From an uncultured Oscillospiraceae bacterium (GTDB lineage: Bacteria; Bacillota; Clostridia; Oscillospirales; Oscillospiraceae), in NCBI GenBank assembly GCA_910588365.1, contig CAJUQS010000164.1, forward strand, positions 32,158-96,157: DNA of 64,000 nt, given 5' to 3'. The translations under genes and the position numbers were made by a program. This document shows positions 37,399 through 46,261 of the stretch, one piece after another (positions within the stretch are counted from its first letter, which is position 1; each line of letters opens with the position of its first letter). The notes beneath the pieces were generated by a model that made no database searches, was not told the origin of the DNA, and worked only from the letters and a program-made list of their open reading frames with translations.

Positions 37399-37428
37399 GG
37401 GGCAGTGTTTCACGTGAAACACTGCCCC
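37399..37428. other. parS site inside a 30-bp perfect palindrome
   Basis: The consensus parS (37406-37421) is extended on both sides by GGGGCAG/CTGCCCC. Read leftward, the palindrome lies six bases after the lipoprotein stop and is followed by TTCTGTTTT, so it may also terminate that gene. Confidence 0.88.
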
Positions 37429-37433
37429 GGGGA

Positions 37434-37877
37434 TTATCCCTGTGTGAGACTGCGGAGATAGTCCGCCGTCTCCTCCGGTATGGAGAAGGAGATGGCGATG
37501 TTGGCAAAGCCGGTGTCAATGGTGAGATAGTCCCCATCCTCGTAGATGAGGAAAGCGCAGATCTCCTTGAGCTCCGCCTTCTTGTCCCCGAAGAGGGCGG
37601 TGAGGGTCTCGGTCTGCCAGAGGGTGAAGGATCCGGCCCCGGTCAGACCCTCCGGCAGATCCGCCAGCCGCCAGCCCTCCACGTTGACGGACTTCACAAA
37701 GGCATCGATCTCGTCCTCTGTCTCCAGGACGGCCTTCTCGTCTCCTTCCGTGCCGGCAACCACAATTTTCTGAGCCTTGGACATCTCCCTATCCGGATTG
37801 AAGTTGACATCCGCCACCCTGCATCCCGCCAGCAGCAGGAGACACAGCGCCAGAGAAACAGGTAAAAGTTTTTGCAT
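37434..37877 (-). CDS. Hypothetical lipoprotein
   Basis: 147 aa from the ATG at 37877, six bases after GGAGG. Signal peptide with lipobox LLAGC (Cys about 19). The mature part has an acidic stretch and the segment DEIDAFVKSVNVEGW. No named family recognised. A single gene between the ABC transporter and parS. Confidence 0.75.
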   Translation of the reverse strand: MQKLLPVSLALCLLLLAGCRVADVNFNPDREMSKAQKIVVAGTEGDEKAVLETEDEIDAFVKSVNVEGWRLADLPEGLTGAGSFTLWQTETLTALFGDKKAELKEICAFLIYEDGDYLTIDTGFANIAISFSIPEETADYLRSLTQG

Positions 37878-37892
37878 AATTGACCTCCCACA

Positions 37893-37961
37893 GGCAAAAC
37901 GCAGTTTTGCCAAAAAGTGTTTCTTTTTGATTCTTTTTCTTTATCCATAAAGAAAAAGAAT
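37893..37961. repeat. Composite AT-rich palindromic repeat
   Basis: GGCAAAACGCAGTTTTGCC, then TTTTTGATTC and TTCTTTTTCTTT/AAAGAAAAAGAA. Between the lipoprotein gene and the ABC permease stop. Confidence 0.78.
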
Positions 37962-37971
37962 GAATACTTAC

Positions 37972-38781
37972 TTACTCCAGATTCAGCCTCTTCCGCAGGA
38001 TATACTCTGTGCAGAAGAAGTAGACAGCGTCACCTGCGAGCGCAATAAGGATGGAGATCCAGAAGGAGAGGTGTATCGCGGCCGTGGGGGAGTTCTCAAA
38101 ATTTATCAGATCATAGGGAATGTTGAGGTGGCGGAGGCCCATGTTTCCCAAAATGCCAATCAATATCCCAACGAGCGCGTTGATGGCGATATAGGCCACC
38201 ACGCTCATGGCGACACGGTTCCTGTTGAACAGGTGGCCGATGGCCATGGAGAGATAGAGGTGGAGATAACCGTTAGCCATGCCCAGGCAGATGAACAGCA
38301 GGAACTCCAGGAGGAAGAGGACGCCGTGGGTAAACTCCATGTTCCAGTGGGAGAAGAGATAGTGAAATCCCTTGAACATGTCGAGGATGTTGCTCCAGGA
38401 GATGGGCATGATCAGAAGGATGGAGAGGATCGCCACAACAATGCTCAGCAGGGTGGTGACCACCGCGCAGAGGAGCTTGGAGCCGATGAGCTGCCAGGGG
38501 CTCACGGGGAGGGTATGCATCAGATAGCCCTCGTCCCCCAGCAGGCCCCTGAAAAACCGCTGGATGACAAAGATTATGGTGACCACGAACATGGCAATCA
38601 TGATGCCCACATACACCAGCATCGCTACGCCGGAGACCGTCTGGCGCAGTCCGCTTGCGCTGGTGACAAAGCTGTTGACCGTAAACCGGTTGACCAGCGC
38701 CAGTACCAAGGCGGCGGGCCAGATGAAGGCGAACTGCTTGAGCATGGAGCGAAAATCGTACTTCAGAAGCTTTCCAAACAT
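37972..38781 (-). CDS. ABC-2 type transporter permease
   Basis: 269 aa, six or seven TM helices with an N-terminal cytoplasmic start (MFGKLLKYDFRSMLKQF) common in ABC-2 permeases. The substrate is unknown; transporters of this GntR-ABC type often respond to wall-active compounds. It shares one base with the ATPase gene. Confidence 0.85.
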   Translation of the reverse strand: MFGKLLKYDFRSMLKQFAFIWPAALVLALVNRFTVNSFVTSASGLRQTVSGVAMLVYVGIMIAMFVVTIIFVIQRFFRGLLGDEGYLMHTLPVSPWQLIGSKLLCAVVTTLLSIVVAILSILLIMPISWSNILDMFKGFHYLFSHWNMEFTHGVLFLLEFLLFICLGMANGYLHLYLSMAIGHLFNRNRVAMSVVAYIAINALVGILIGILGNMGLRHLNIPYDLINFENSPTAAIHLSFWISILIALAGDAVYFFCTEYILRKRLNLE

Positions 38782-39506
38782 CAGAAAGCACCTCCTTCCA
38801 TATTCTGGGCCCGGAAGACCTCGCGGAACAGGGCGTCCACGCTCTTGTTCTCCCGCTCCCGGATGTTGTCCGCCGTGTCGTGGAGGACGATCTGGCCGTC
38901 CTTGAGGAAGATGGCCTCGTCCAAGACCTTTTCGATGTCGCTGATGAGGTGGGTGGAGATGAGGACCGTGCCGTCCTCGTTGTAGTTGGTGAGGATGGTG
39001 TTGAGTATGAAGTCCCGGGCCGCCGGGTCCACGCCGGCGATGGGTTCATCCAGCAGGTAGAGCTGGGCCTTTCTGGCCATGACCAGCACCAGCTGGACCT
39101 TCTCCTTGGTGCCCTTGGACATGGACTTGAGCCGGTCGCTGGGGGTGACCCCCAGGCTGGCGCACATGCTCATGGCCCGGGCCCGGTCAAAGTCGGCGTA
39201 GAAGTCGGCGAACAGGTCAAAGAGGTCCGTGGCCTTCATCCAGTCAGCAAAGTACATCCGGTCGGGGAGGTAGCTGATAACGGACTTGGTGTAGGGTCCC
39301 GCCGGCTGGCCGTCGATGAGGATCGCGCCATCGGTGGGCTGGAGCAGGCCGCAGAGAATCTTGATGAGGGTGGTCTTTCCGCTGCCGTTGGGGCCCAGCA
39401 GGCCCACGATCCGGCCCCGGCCAAGCTCCAGGTTCACCCCGGTGAGAGCGGGCTTTTGTCCGTAGTACTTGGTCAGCCCTGTACAGGTGACAAGCAGTTC
39501 ATTCAT
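38781..39506 (-). CDS. ABC transporter ATP-binding protein
   Basis: 241 aa. Walker A GPNGSGKT (38-45), signature region SMSKGTKEKVQLVLVMAR, Walker B LYLLDEPIAGVD and a switch His (STHLISDIE). Drives the permease at 37972. Overlaps gntR by eight bases. Confidence 0.95.
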   Translation of the reverse strand: MNELLVTCTGLTKYYGQKPALTGVNLELGRGRIVGLLGPNGSGKTTLIKILCGLLQPTDGAILIDGQPAGPYTKSVISYLPDRMYFADWMKATDLFDLFADFYADFDRARAMSMCASLGVTPSDRLKSMSKGTKEKVQLVLVMARKAQLYLLDEPIAGVDPAARDFILNTILTNYNEDGTVLISTHLISDIEKVLDEAIFLKDGQIVLHDTADNIRERENKSVDALFREVFRAQNMEGGAF

Positions 39507-39864
39507 GGTTCAATTCCTCCTTTAAAAACACAAGCGCATCGCTGGGGGTGTAGCCCAGCTCTGACAGAATCCGCAGGCAGGCGGCTACCGCCGCCTTTGC
39601 CCGCTCCTTGGCAGCCGCCTCAATGACCTGGATATCCTCGGTCACCGTGCGGCCGGTGGTGCGGTTGGCAACCGCCAGGCCGTCCTGCTCCAGCTGGGCA
39701 AGGGCCCGCTGCATGGTGTTGGGGTTCACCCCCGCCTGGGCCGCCAGCTCCCGCACCGGCGGGAGACGGCCCCCAGGTGGGTACTCGCCTTTCAGAATCG
39801 AGAGTGTCAGCTGGTCTGTCAGCTGCTGCCAGATGGGTCGGTCATCGGTGAAGCGCCATTCCAT
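39499..39864 (-). CDS. GntR-family regulator (YtrA type) of the ABC transporter
   Basis: 121 aa from the ATG at 39864, six bases after GGAGG. An N-terminal winged helix (PIWQQLTDQLTLSILKGEY, then PGGRLPPVRELAAQ and NPNTMQRAL) with a short helical tail fits the YtrA subfamily. It should repress its own operon. A matching operator-like palindrome lies upstream of traX at 40929-40958. Confidence 0.92.
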   Translation of the reverse strand: MEWRFTDDRPIWQQLTDQLTLSILKGEYPPGGRLPPVRELAAQAGVNPNTMQRALAQLEQDGLAVANRTTGRTVTEDIQVIEAAAKERAKAAVAACLRILSELGYTPSDALVFLKEELNHE

Positions 39865-39896
39865 AGGGATCCTCCTCTCATAAAATGGGTTGGTTT

Positions 39897-40050
39897 CTAG
39901 TGGTGTACCCGGCCAGGAAGCGAACCAGAGTCCGGAGCAGAATTTTCGCAGGGCAAGGCGGCGGACGCAGGCGGGCTGTCGCCCGTCAAGGACAACAACG
40001 ATGCCATGCGGAAATTTTATGATTTGATTTCTGGCCGGATGTACCGCTAG
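39897..40050. repeat. 154-bp element with imperfect inverted ends CTAG...CTAG
   Basis: CTAGTGGTGTACCCGGCCAG at 39897 and the complement of 40026-40050 (CTAGCGGTACATCCGGCCAG) match at most positions. The interior is structured (AATTTTCGC...GCGGAAATTTT). The right end contains the traX stop codon. No ORF. Confidence 0.65.
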
Positions 40051-40910
40051 TTCAGCAAAGCATACAGTCCACAGGAGAGAGCATAGAACACATAGATATG
40101 GGCGGGGTAGAAGGCGTAGAAGAAGGTTTTGTGTCCGCCTCCCCGGCGTCCGTTGTAGCACAGCATCAGGAGTCCGGCAAAGGCTCCGTACCACTCGTAG
40201 TAGGTGGTGAACATCTGGGTCCAGTGGAAATCCGCCGGTTGTGAGATCAGGAAGCTTACATAGACGAGGACAAAGAAGAAGAGAAAATCGAAGATGATGA
40301 ACGCGAGGGCCTGACGGTGTCTGTTCCCGCGGAAAATATAGAGCAGGATCCCTTCGATCAGAACAGGGATACAGGCGTCGAGACTGAATCCCCAGGTCGG
40401 GACCAGGGTAAGGCCCAGCACGGCAAGGGGCAGGCGGAGGGCGGGGAGCATCCCCTGGGCCGTACTCAGCAGGATAGGCCAGGCCAGGGGGAGTATCACT
40501 GCCGCCAGGCCGCGGAGGTACCGTTTCTCGCCCAGCCAGTCGATGCCCAGCCAGACGATCATAAGGATGGCGAAGGAGGTCATCATGCCGTTCATGGGGA
40601 AGAAGCCGTCCGGGCGGACGAAGAGGCCGAAGACGCTCATCAGCACGAGCAGGGCGGACATGAACACGGAGAGGGCATAGACCTTCAGGAAGTATTTTTT
40701 GCGGTTCCGGGTGTGGGTGAAGCCCTCCACGACGCAGAAGAGGAATAGGGGTGCAGAGAGGCGGCCCAGCATACTGAACCAGTCCGGGATCCAGCCGGTA
40801 AAGCCGAAGAAGTAGTGGATATGGTCCAGGACCATGAGCACCAGGGCGATTGTTTTCAGGCCGGTGGAGGTCAGGCCGCGTGGATTTTCTGTTTTTGCAA
40901 GTGTCTGCAT
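40047..40910 (-). CDS. TraX-family membrane protein
   Basis: 287 aa, about eight TM helices. The motif LKTIALVLMVLDHIHYFF near the N-terminus and FYAFYPAHIYVFYAL at the end are those of TraX proteins, integral-membrane acyltransferase-like proteins first known from F pilin acetylation. In Firmicutes the substrate is unknown. Its stop codon lies in the inverted-end element; the GntR-ABC genes follow. Confidence 0.85.
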   Translation of the reverse strand: MQTLAKTENPRGLTSTGLKTIALVLMVLDHIHYFFGFTGWIPDWFSMLGRLSAPLFLFCVVEGFTHTRNRKKYFLKVYALSVFMSALLVLMSVFGLFVRPDGFFPMNGMMTSFAILMIVWLGIDWLGEKRYLRGLAAVILPLAWPILLSTAQGMLPALRLPLAVLGLTLVPTWGFSLDACIPVLIEGILLYIFRGNRHRQALAFIIFDFLFFFVLVYVSFLISQPADFHWTQMFTTYYEWYGAFAGLLMLCYNGRRGGGHKTFFYAFYPAHIYVFYALSCGLYALLN

Positions 40911-40928
40911 CGTGGAATCTCCTTTCGC

Positions 40929-40979
40929 ACTATTGTATTAGGCACTTAATACAATAGTACAGTTGGAGCCGTTTGTCAA
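40929..40979 (-). promoter_or_regulatory. traX promoter with 12-bp perfect inverted-repeat operator
   Basis: TTGACA (40974-40979), 17 bases, TATTGT (40951-40956). The operator-like repeat ACTATTGTATTA (40929-40940) / TAATACAATAGT (40947-40958), spacer six, overlaps the -10. A GntR-type dimer is a likely ligand. Confidence 0.75.
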
Positions 40980-41058
40980 GAGGCTTTCTAAAATTTTTTC
41001 CTCGCGCATAAACATGGATATACGCAAGCGTATCAGCGTGGAGAACAAGCGCCTGGAG

Positions 41059-41121
41059 CAAGGCGTATGCCTTGCGGTAAAAAGTTTCTTTTGATTCTTT
41101 TCTTTACAAAGAAAAGAATGG
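41059..41121. repeat. Composite AT-rich palindromic repeat
   Basis: AAGGCGTATGCCTTGC, then AAAAAGTTTCTTTTGATTC and TTCTTTTCTTT/AAAGAAAAGAA, ending just upstream of the yqfC ribosome site. Confidence 0.75.
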
Positions 41122-41140
41122 ATACCAAATGGAGGTACTT

Positions 41141-41413
41141 ATGGAGAAGAAGAAAGTGTTCTCAGAGGCGGCGGAGCTGTTTGATCTGCCGGCGGATCTG
41201 GTGGCGGGGCTGGCACATGTGGAGATGATGGGGAACCGGCACTTCTATATGGAGCACCACCAGGGCATCCTCTCCTACAGCGGGGAGGAGATCGACATCA
41301 ACGGCGGCACGCTCATCGTGCGGGTCCGCGGCCAGGGGCTGGAGCTGGTGAGCATGACCGGGGACGCGCTCAGGATCAAGGGGGAGATCCAGCGGGTGGA
41401 GTGGGAGATATAG
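41141..41413 (+). CDS. yqfC: Sporulation protein YqfC
   Basis: 90 aa from the ATG at 41141, five bases after GGAGG. The core LFDLPADLVAGLAHVEMMGN and SYSGEEIDINGG is typical of YqfC, produced in the mother cell during engulfment in Bacillus. One base separates it from yqfD. Confidence 0.92.
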   Translation: MEKKKVFSEAAELFDLPADLVAGLAHVEMMGNRHFYMEHHQGILSYSGEEIDINGGTLIVRVRGQGLELVSMTGDALRIKGEIQRVEWEI

Positions 41414-41414
41414 C

Positions 41415-42596
41415 ATGCTGCAACATGTGGTAAATCTCCTCAAGGGCGAGGTGACGGGCCGGGTGGAGAGCGGGTTTCCGGAGCGGGTGCTGAACCTGTG
41501 CGCGGAGTACGGGATCACCTTCTGGGATCTGAACTGGGAGTCGCCGGTGGCCTTCACCTTCACCATGGCCCGGCGGGACTGGAAGCGGCTGCGGAAGCTC
41601 AGCAGGCGCATCGACTGCGACATGACGGCGGTGGAGTGGAAGGGCACTCCCTTTTTCCTGGGGCGGCTGCGGCACCGCTACGGGCTGTGGGTGACCCTGG
41701 GGGTGTGCCTGACGGCGCTGGTGTACGGGTCGTTCTTCATCTGGGATTTTCAGGTGGAGGGAAACGTAAAGGTGTCAGAGGAGGAGATCCTGCGGGCGCT
41801 GGAGCGCCACGGGGTCAGGTTCGGCACCTACGGCTACGCGGTGGACTCCCCGGAGCTGCGCAACTATATCCTGCTGGAGATCCCGGAGCTGAGCTATATC
41901 GCCGTCAACGTGAAGGGGTGCCGGGCATACGTCCAGGTACGGGAGCGGATTCCTTCCCCGGAGATCATCAGCAAGCGGGAGCCGGGGAACACCGTGGCCG
42001 CCAAGGACGCGCTGATCACCGCCATCCAGCCCTGGGACGGGGAGAAGCAGGTGCTGCCCGGGAGCATGGTGACGGAGGGGCAGCTGCTGATCTCCGGGGT
42101 GGTGGAAAACGATTTCGCCGGGGTGCGGTATCTGCGGGGCATGGGGAAGGTCTACGGCCGGACCTGGTACGAGCTCCGGTGCAAGGTGCCGCTGAAGGTC
42201 CGGAAAAAGAGGTATACCGGGGAGAAAGAGGTCCGGCAGGCCCTGTTGGTGGGAAAAAAGCGGATAAATTTGTATTTTAGCAGTAGCATTTCGGGGGATA
42301 CTTGTGATAAAATAGTAAATCAGGAAAAGTGGCGGCTGCCGGGGGATATCCCCCTGCCGGTGACGGCTGTGCGGGAGGAGCTGCGGCCCTACACCCTGGA
42401 GGAGCGGGAGCGCAGCGAGGTGGAGGCCCTGCGTCTGGCGGACATCGTGCTGACGGCCCGGCTGGAGGGGTGCATGGAGGAGGGCGAGGTCCTCCGGCGG
42501 GAGCTGAGCTTCCAGACGGAGGGGGATATGCTGGTGGTGACGCTCTCCGCCGAGTGCCAGGAGCAGATCGGCCGGCTGGTGGAGCTGACGGAGTAG
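41415..42596 (+). CDS. yqfD: Sporulation protein YqfD
   Basis: 393 aa. One TM helix near residues 95-113 (LWVTLGVCLTALVYGSFFIW), with a POTRA-like FQVEGNVKVSEEEIL segment after it, and long flanking soluble parts. YqfC/YqfD pairs are required for efficient spore formation. Upstream of phoH as in most spore formers. Confidence 0.94.
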   Translation: MLQHVVNLLKGEVTGRVESGFPERVLNLCAEYGITFWDLNWESPVAFTFTMARRDWKRLRKLSRRIDCDMTAVEWKGTPFFLGRLRHRYGLWVTLGVCLTALVYGSFFIWDFQVEGNVKVSEEEILRALERHGVRFGTYGYAVDSPELRNYILLEIPELSYIAVNVKGCRAYVQVRERIPSPEIISKREPGNTVAAKDALITAIQPWDGEKQVLPGSMVTEGQLLISGVVENDFAGVRYLRGMGKVYGRTWYELRCKVPLKVRKKRYTGEKEVRQALLVGKKRINLYFSSSISGDTCDKIVNQEKWRLPGDIPLPVTAVREELRPYTLEERERSEVEALRLADIVLTARLEGCMEEGEVLRRELSFQTEGDMLVVTLSAECQEQIGRLVELTE

Positions 42597-42665
42597 CCAT
42601 TGCCGCCGGCGTTCGCTGAAAGTTGGCAGTGTGTGGAAGATGGGACGGCGGACAGGGGGAGCTGC

Positions 42666-42938
42666 GTGGCGGAGTTGACGGATATGGTGAATATCGGCAG
42701 GGAGATGGCGAGAAAGCTGGCCAGCGTGGGCGTGGATTCTCCGGAGAAGCTGGTGGAATTGGGATCCAAGCACGCCTTCTTCCGGATAAAGGAGAGATAC
42801 CCCCAGGTCTGCCTGGTCCACCTGTACGCCCTGGAGGGGGCAGTCGAGGGGATCGCGTTCAACGCCCTCCCCGATGAGAAAAAGAGAGATCTGAAAGAAT
42901 TCAGTGACTGTCTGAAAACGGCGGACACGAAAAAATAA
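42666..42938 (+). CDS. TfoX C-terminal domain protein
   Basis: 90 aa if started at GTG 42666, four bases after GGGGAG; ATG 42684 is a fair alternative. The domain LTDMVNIGREMARKLASVGV (a helix-hairpin-helix-like fold) is the TfoX-C type, found alone in many Firmicutes. Competence regulation is not implied. It lies between yqfD and phoH. Confidence 0.8.
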   Translation: MAELTDMVNIGREMARKLASVGVDSPEKLVELGSKHAFFRIKERYPQVCLVHLYALEGAVEGIAFNALPDEKKRDLKEFSDCLKTADTKK

Positions 42939-42986
42939 CCAGCGGAAAGCTGTGCTTTGCTTTACCAAAAGGAGACTTGCAAGACT

Positions 42987-43958
42987 ATGGAACAAAGGAT
43001 AGAAATTGAGCGGCTGGAGCAGGCGGTGAATATCTTCGGCTCCTTTGACGAGAATATCCGCCTCATTGAGGCGGAGTTCCAGGTCACGGTGTCCAACCGG
43101 GACGGGGAGCTGCGCGTCAGCGGCGAGCCGGAGGACACCATGCTGGCCGCCAAGGCCATCAATGCCCTGCTGACCCTGTCCAGCCGGGGGGAGCACATCG
43201 GGGAGCAGGCGGTGCGCTACGTCATCGGCCTGGCCCGCAGCGGCCAGGAGGACAAGGTCAGCGAGCTGACGGCGGACGTCATCTGCATCACCGCCAAGGG
43301 CAGGCCCGTGAAGGCCAAGACCATCGGACAGAAGCGGTACGTGGAGTCGGTGATGAAAAATACCGTCACCATCGGCGTGGGCCCCGCCGGTACGGGCAAG
43401 ACCTACCTGGCGGTGGCCGCCGCGGTGGCCGCCTTCCGGGACAAGCAGGTCAACCGGATCATCCTCACCCGGCCCGCCGTGGAGGCCGGGGAGCGGCTGG
43501 GCTTCCTGCCCGGGGACTTGCAGAGCAAGGTGGACCCCTATTTGCGGCCCCTGTACGACGCCCTCTTCGACATGCTGGGGGCGGAGACCTACCACAAGTA
43601 TCTGGAGCGGGGAAACATCGAGGTCGCCCCCTTGGCCTACATGCGGGGCCGGACCCTGGACGACAGCTTCATCATCCTGGACGAGGCCCAGAACACCAGC
43701 CGGGAGCAGATGAAGATGTTCCTCACCCGCATGGGCTTTGGCTCCAAGGTGGTCATCACCGGGGACATCACCCAGATCGACCTGCCAGCGGACAAGACCT
43801 CGGGCCTCAAGGAGGCGGTGCGGGTGCTGAAAAACGTGGAGGGCATCGGCATCTGTGAGCTGACGGACCAGGACGTGGTGCGCCACGTGATGGTCCAGCG
43901 GATCATCAAGGCCTACGACGACTACTACAACTACAACAACAGGGGAAAGAAGAGATAG
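42987..43958 (+). CDS. phoH: PhoH-family ATPase
   Basis: 323 aa from the ATG at 42987; GGAG stands 12 bases upstream, rather far. N-terminal KH-like part (EAEFQVTVSNRDGELRVSGE), Walker A GPAGTGKT (132-139), Walker B FIILDEAQN, and TRPAVEAGERLGFLPGD. Linked to RNA metabolism and ribosome maturation through its fixed neighbour ybeY, two bases on. Confidence 0.94.
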   Translation: MEQRIEIERLEQAVNIFGSFDENIRLIEAEFQVTVSNRDGELRVSGEPEDTMLAAKAINALLTLSSRGEHIGEQAVRYVIGLARSGQEDKVSELTADVICITAKGRPVKAKTIGQKRYVESVMKNTVTIGVGPAGTGKTYLAVAAAVAAFRDKQVNRIILTRPAVEAGERLGFLPGDLQSKVDPYLRPLYDALFDMLGAETYHKYLERGNIEVAPLAYMRGRTLDDSFIILDEAQNTSREQMKMFLTRMGFGSKVVITGDITQIDLPADKTSGLKEAVRVLKNVEGIGICELTDQDVVRHVMVQRIIKAYDDYYNYNNRGKKR

Positions 43959-43960
43959 AG

Positions 43961-44452
43961 ATGGCAAAGCGCCACTATATCCCCGTGACGGCGGACGTAC
44001 CGGGGATCAACGACGGGCTGAAGGCCCTGATCCGCAGGGCGGTCCGCACGGCACTGGCGGCGGAGGGGGTGGATTTTGCCTGTGAGATCGACGTATCCGT
44101 CACCAATGACAGGAGCATTCACCAGATCAACCTGGACATGCGGGAGGTGGACAGGCCCACCGATGTGCTGAGCTTCCCGGCCTTTGATCTGACACCGGGG
44201 GAGCTGCCCGGCGGGGAGGACGCCGACCCGGCCACGGGGCTGGTCCCCCTGGGGGACATGGTGATCTCCATGGAGCGGGTGCAGGCCCAGGCCAAGGAGT
44301 ATGGGCACTCCAACCGGAGGGAGCTGGCGTACCTCGTTGTCCACTCGGTACTCCATCTGCTGGGATATGACCATCTGGACGAGGGGCCCCAGAAGGCCCA
44401 GATGCGGGAGAGGGAAGAGGCCATTATGAGGGAGCTGGGACTGGAGAGGTAG
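43961..44452 (+). CDS. ybeY: rRNA maturation factor YbeY
   Basis: 163 aa. Metal site H-x3-H-x5-H seen as HSVLHLLGYDH, with NDRSIHQINLDMREVDRPTD upstream. Endoribonuclease-like protein of 16S rRNA 3'-end processing. Co-transcribed with phoH. Confidence 0.96.
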   Translation: MAKRHYIPVTADVPGINDGLKALIRRAVRTALAAEGVDFACEIDVSVTNDRSIHQINLDMREVDRPTDVLSFPAFDLTPGELPGGEDADPATGLVPLGDMVISMERVQAQAKEYGHSNRRELAYLVVHSVLHLLGYDHLDEGPQKAQMREREEAIMRELGLER

Positions 44453-44729
44453 CTGCCTCTCCAACCCTTGTGGGAGCGCTATGTTACTTTTCCATCGCAG
44501 GAAAAGTAACCAAAAGTGCGCGTAGGGGCGCTGCCCCTAAGAACCCCAAATTTTGGTTTTATTTACGCTCCCACCAAACTGGTTTGGTCCTACGGACAGT
44601 GCCTGCCCTTCGTCTGCCGCTGCCTAGTGTCTACCCGCGGGTCCGGGCCGCGTAGGCCCGGGAAGTAACGAATCAGAACTATTTTCTGGTAAAGCTCAAT
44701 GCCTATTGAAGAAAGTTGAGGATCACCTG
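44453..44729. other. ybeY-era intergenic region with GTTACTTTT hairpin repeat
   Basis: 277 bases without a gene. GTTACTTTTCC/GGAAAAGTAAC (about 44483-44510) followed by CAAAAG resembles the repeat at 29742-29768. Further GC hairpins include GGGGCGCTGCCCC (about 44526-44538). Confidence 0.6.
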
Positions 44730-45626
44730 ATGAGTGAAATCAAAAAAACAGCCATGATTACCATTGCCGGACGGCCCAACGTGGGCAAGTCCACCCTGAC
44801 CAACGCCCTGGTGGGCGAAAAGATCGCCATCGTCTCCTCCAAGCCCCAGACCACGAGAAACCGGATCTGCGGCGTGTTCAACCAGGGGGACACCCAGTTC
44901 GTCTTCCTGGATACCCCTGGCTTCCACCGGGCCAGGACCAGACTGGGGGACTACATGGTGAAGGTGGTCCGGGAGTCCGTGGCCGATGTGGACGGCGTGT
45001 GCCTGCTGGTGGAGCCCATCGCCAAGGTGGGTCCGCCGGAGCAGGCCCTCATTGACCGCATCCGGGAGGAGAAGCTCCCTGCCGTGCTGGTCATCAACAA
45101 GATCGATACCGTGGAAAAGGCCCAGCTGCTGGAGGTCATGGCCGCCTACAGCGCCGCCTGCGACTTTGACGCCATCATCCCCATCTCCGCCCAGCGGAAG
45201 GAGGGGCTGGACGTGCTCATGGGGCAGCTGGCGGGGTACGCCCAGGAGGGGCCCCAGCTGTTCCCCGACGGTATGACCACTGACCAGCCGGAGCGGCAGA
45301 TCGTGGCGGAGATCGTCCGGGAGAAGCTGCTGCGGAACCTGGACAAGGAGGTCCCCCACGGCACGGCCATCGAAGTTACCAAGTTCTCCGAGAGAGATTC
45401 CGGCGTCATTGACCTGGATGTGACCATCTACTGCGAGAAGGCCAGCCACAAGGGCATCATCATCGGAAAAAACGGCGCGACGCTGAAAAAAATCGCCTCC
45501 CACGCCAGGGAGGACATTGAGCGGTTTATGGGAACCAAGGTTTACATGGAGACTTGGGTAAAGGTAAAGGAAAATTGGCGGGATAATCTCAACTATATCC
45601 GCTCCTTTGGATATGACGAACAGTAG
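44730..45626 (+). CDS. era: GTPase Era
   Basis: 298 aa from the ATG at 44730, eight bases after GAGG. G1 GRPNVGKS (14-21), G3 DTPG, G4 NKID, and a C-terminal KH domain (GIIIGKNGATLKKI). Binds 16S rRNA 3' end during 30S assembly. Era, YqzL and RecO are neighbours, with a GNAT gene between. Confidence 0.97.
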   Translation: MSEIKKTAMITIAGRPNVGKSTLTNALVGEKIAIVSSKPQTTRNRICGVFNQGDTQFVFLDTPGFHRARTRLGDYMVKVVRESVADVDGVCLLVEPIAKVGPPEQALIDRIREEKLPAVLVINKIDTVEKAQLLEVMAAYSAACDFDAIIPISAQRKEGLDVLMGQLAGYAQEGPQLFPDGMTTDQPERQIVAEIVREKLLRNLDKEVPHGTAIEVTKFSERDSGVIDLDVTIYCEKASHKGIIIGKNGATLKKIASHAREDIERFMGTKVYMETWVKVKENWRDNLNYIRSFGYDEQ

Positions 45627-45646
45627 AGAAAGAGGATAAAAATACA

Positions 45647-46198
45647 ATGAATTATCAAAAGAAAGCCATTACACTGAAAAATGGCAAAACCTGTGTTATC
45701 CGGCAGGCGGAGGAGGCGGACGCGGAGGCGCTGGTGGAGTATCTGAAGGCCATCAGTGCCGAGACCCGCAATGTCATCCGAGAGCCGGAGGAGGTCAGGA
45801 CCAGTGTGGAGGAGGAAGCGGAGTTTATCCGGAAAAACCGGGAGAATGACCGGGCGCTGATGCTGCTGGCCTTTGTGGACGGACGGCTGGCGGGCAGCGC
45901 GTCCTTTCACGCGGTACTGGACCGGATCAGGGTGCGGCACCGGTGCGGTATGGGGATCTCTGTGTATCAGGAATTCTGGGGCATGGGGATCGGAACCGCA
46001 TTGATGGGAGAAATTCTCCGCTGCGCCGGGGATGCCGGGTTTGAGCAGATGGAGCTGGAGGTGGTTTCCGCCAACGAGGCAGCTGTCGGGCTGTATCGGA
46101 AGTTCGGCTTTGAGGCCACGGGGACCGTGCCCCACGCCTTCAGATACCAGGATGGCACCTATGCGGATTTCCTGTTTATGGTAAAAAGGCTGGCTTGA
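45647..46198 (+). CDS. GNAT-family N-acetyltransferase
   Basis: 183 aa. The acetyl-CoA loop is MGISVYQEFWGMGIGTALM, and the tail motif NEAAVGLYRKFGFEATGTVP is that of RimI/phosphinothricin-type acetyltransferases. The substrate is unknown. 20 bases after era. Confidence 0.9.
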   Translation: MNYQKKAITLKNGKTCVIRQAEEADAEALVEYLKAISAETRNVIREPEEVRTSVEEEAEFIRKNRENDRALMLLAFVDGRLAGSASFHAVLDRIRVRHRCGMGISVYQEFWGMGIGTALMGEILRCAGDAGFEQMELEVVSANEAAVGLYRKFGFEATGTVPHAFRYQDGTYADFLFMVKRLA

Positions 46199-46261
46199 CC
46201 ACAACTTTCCACTCATATTGACACGTTTCCTGCCCACCATAAGGGCGGGAGGACGGAGAGC

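Noticed and set aside
37399..37428. Palindrome first read as an ordinary terminator
   Set aside because: It contains an exact parS, so it is listed as parS; the terminator role is only a possibility.
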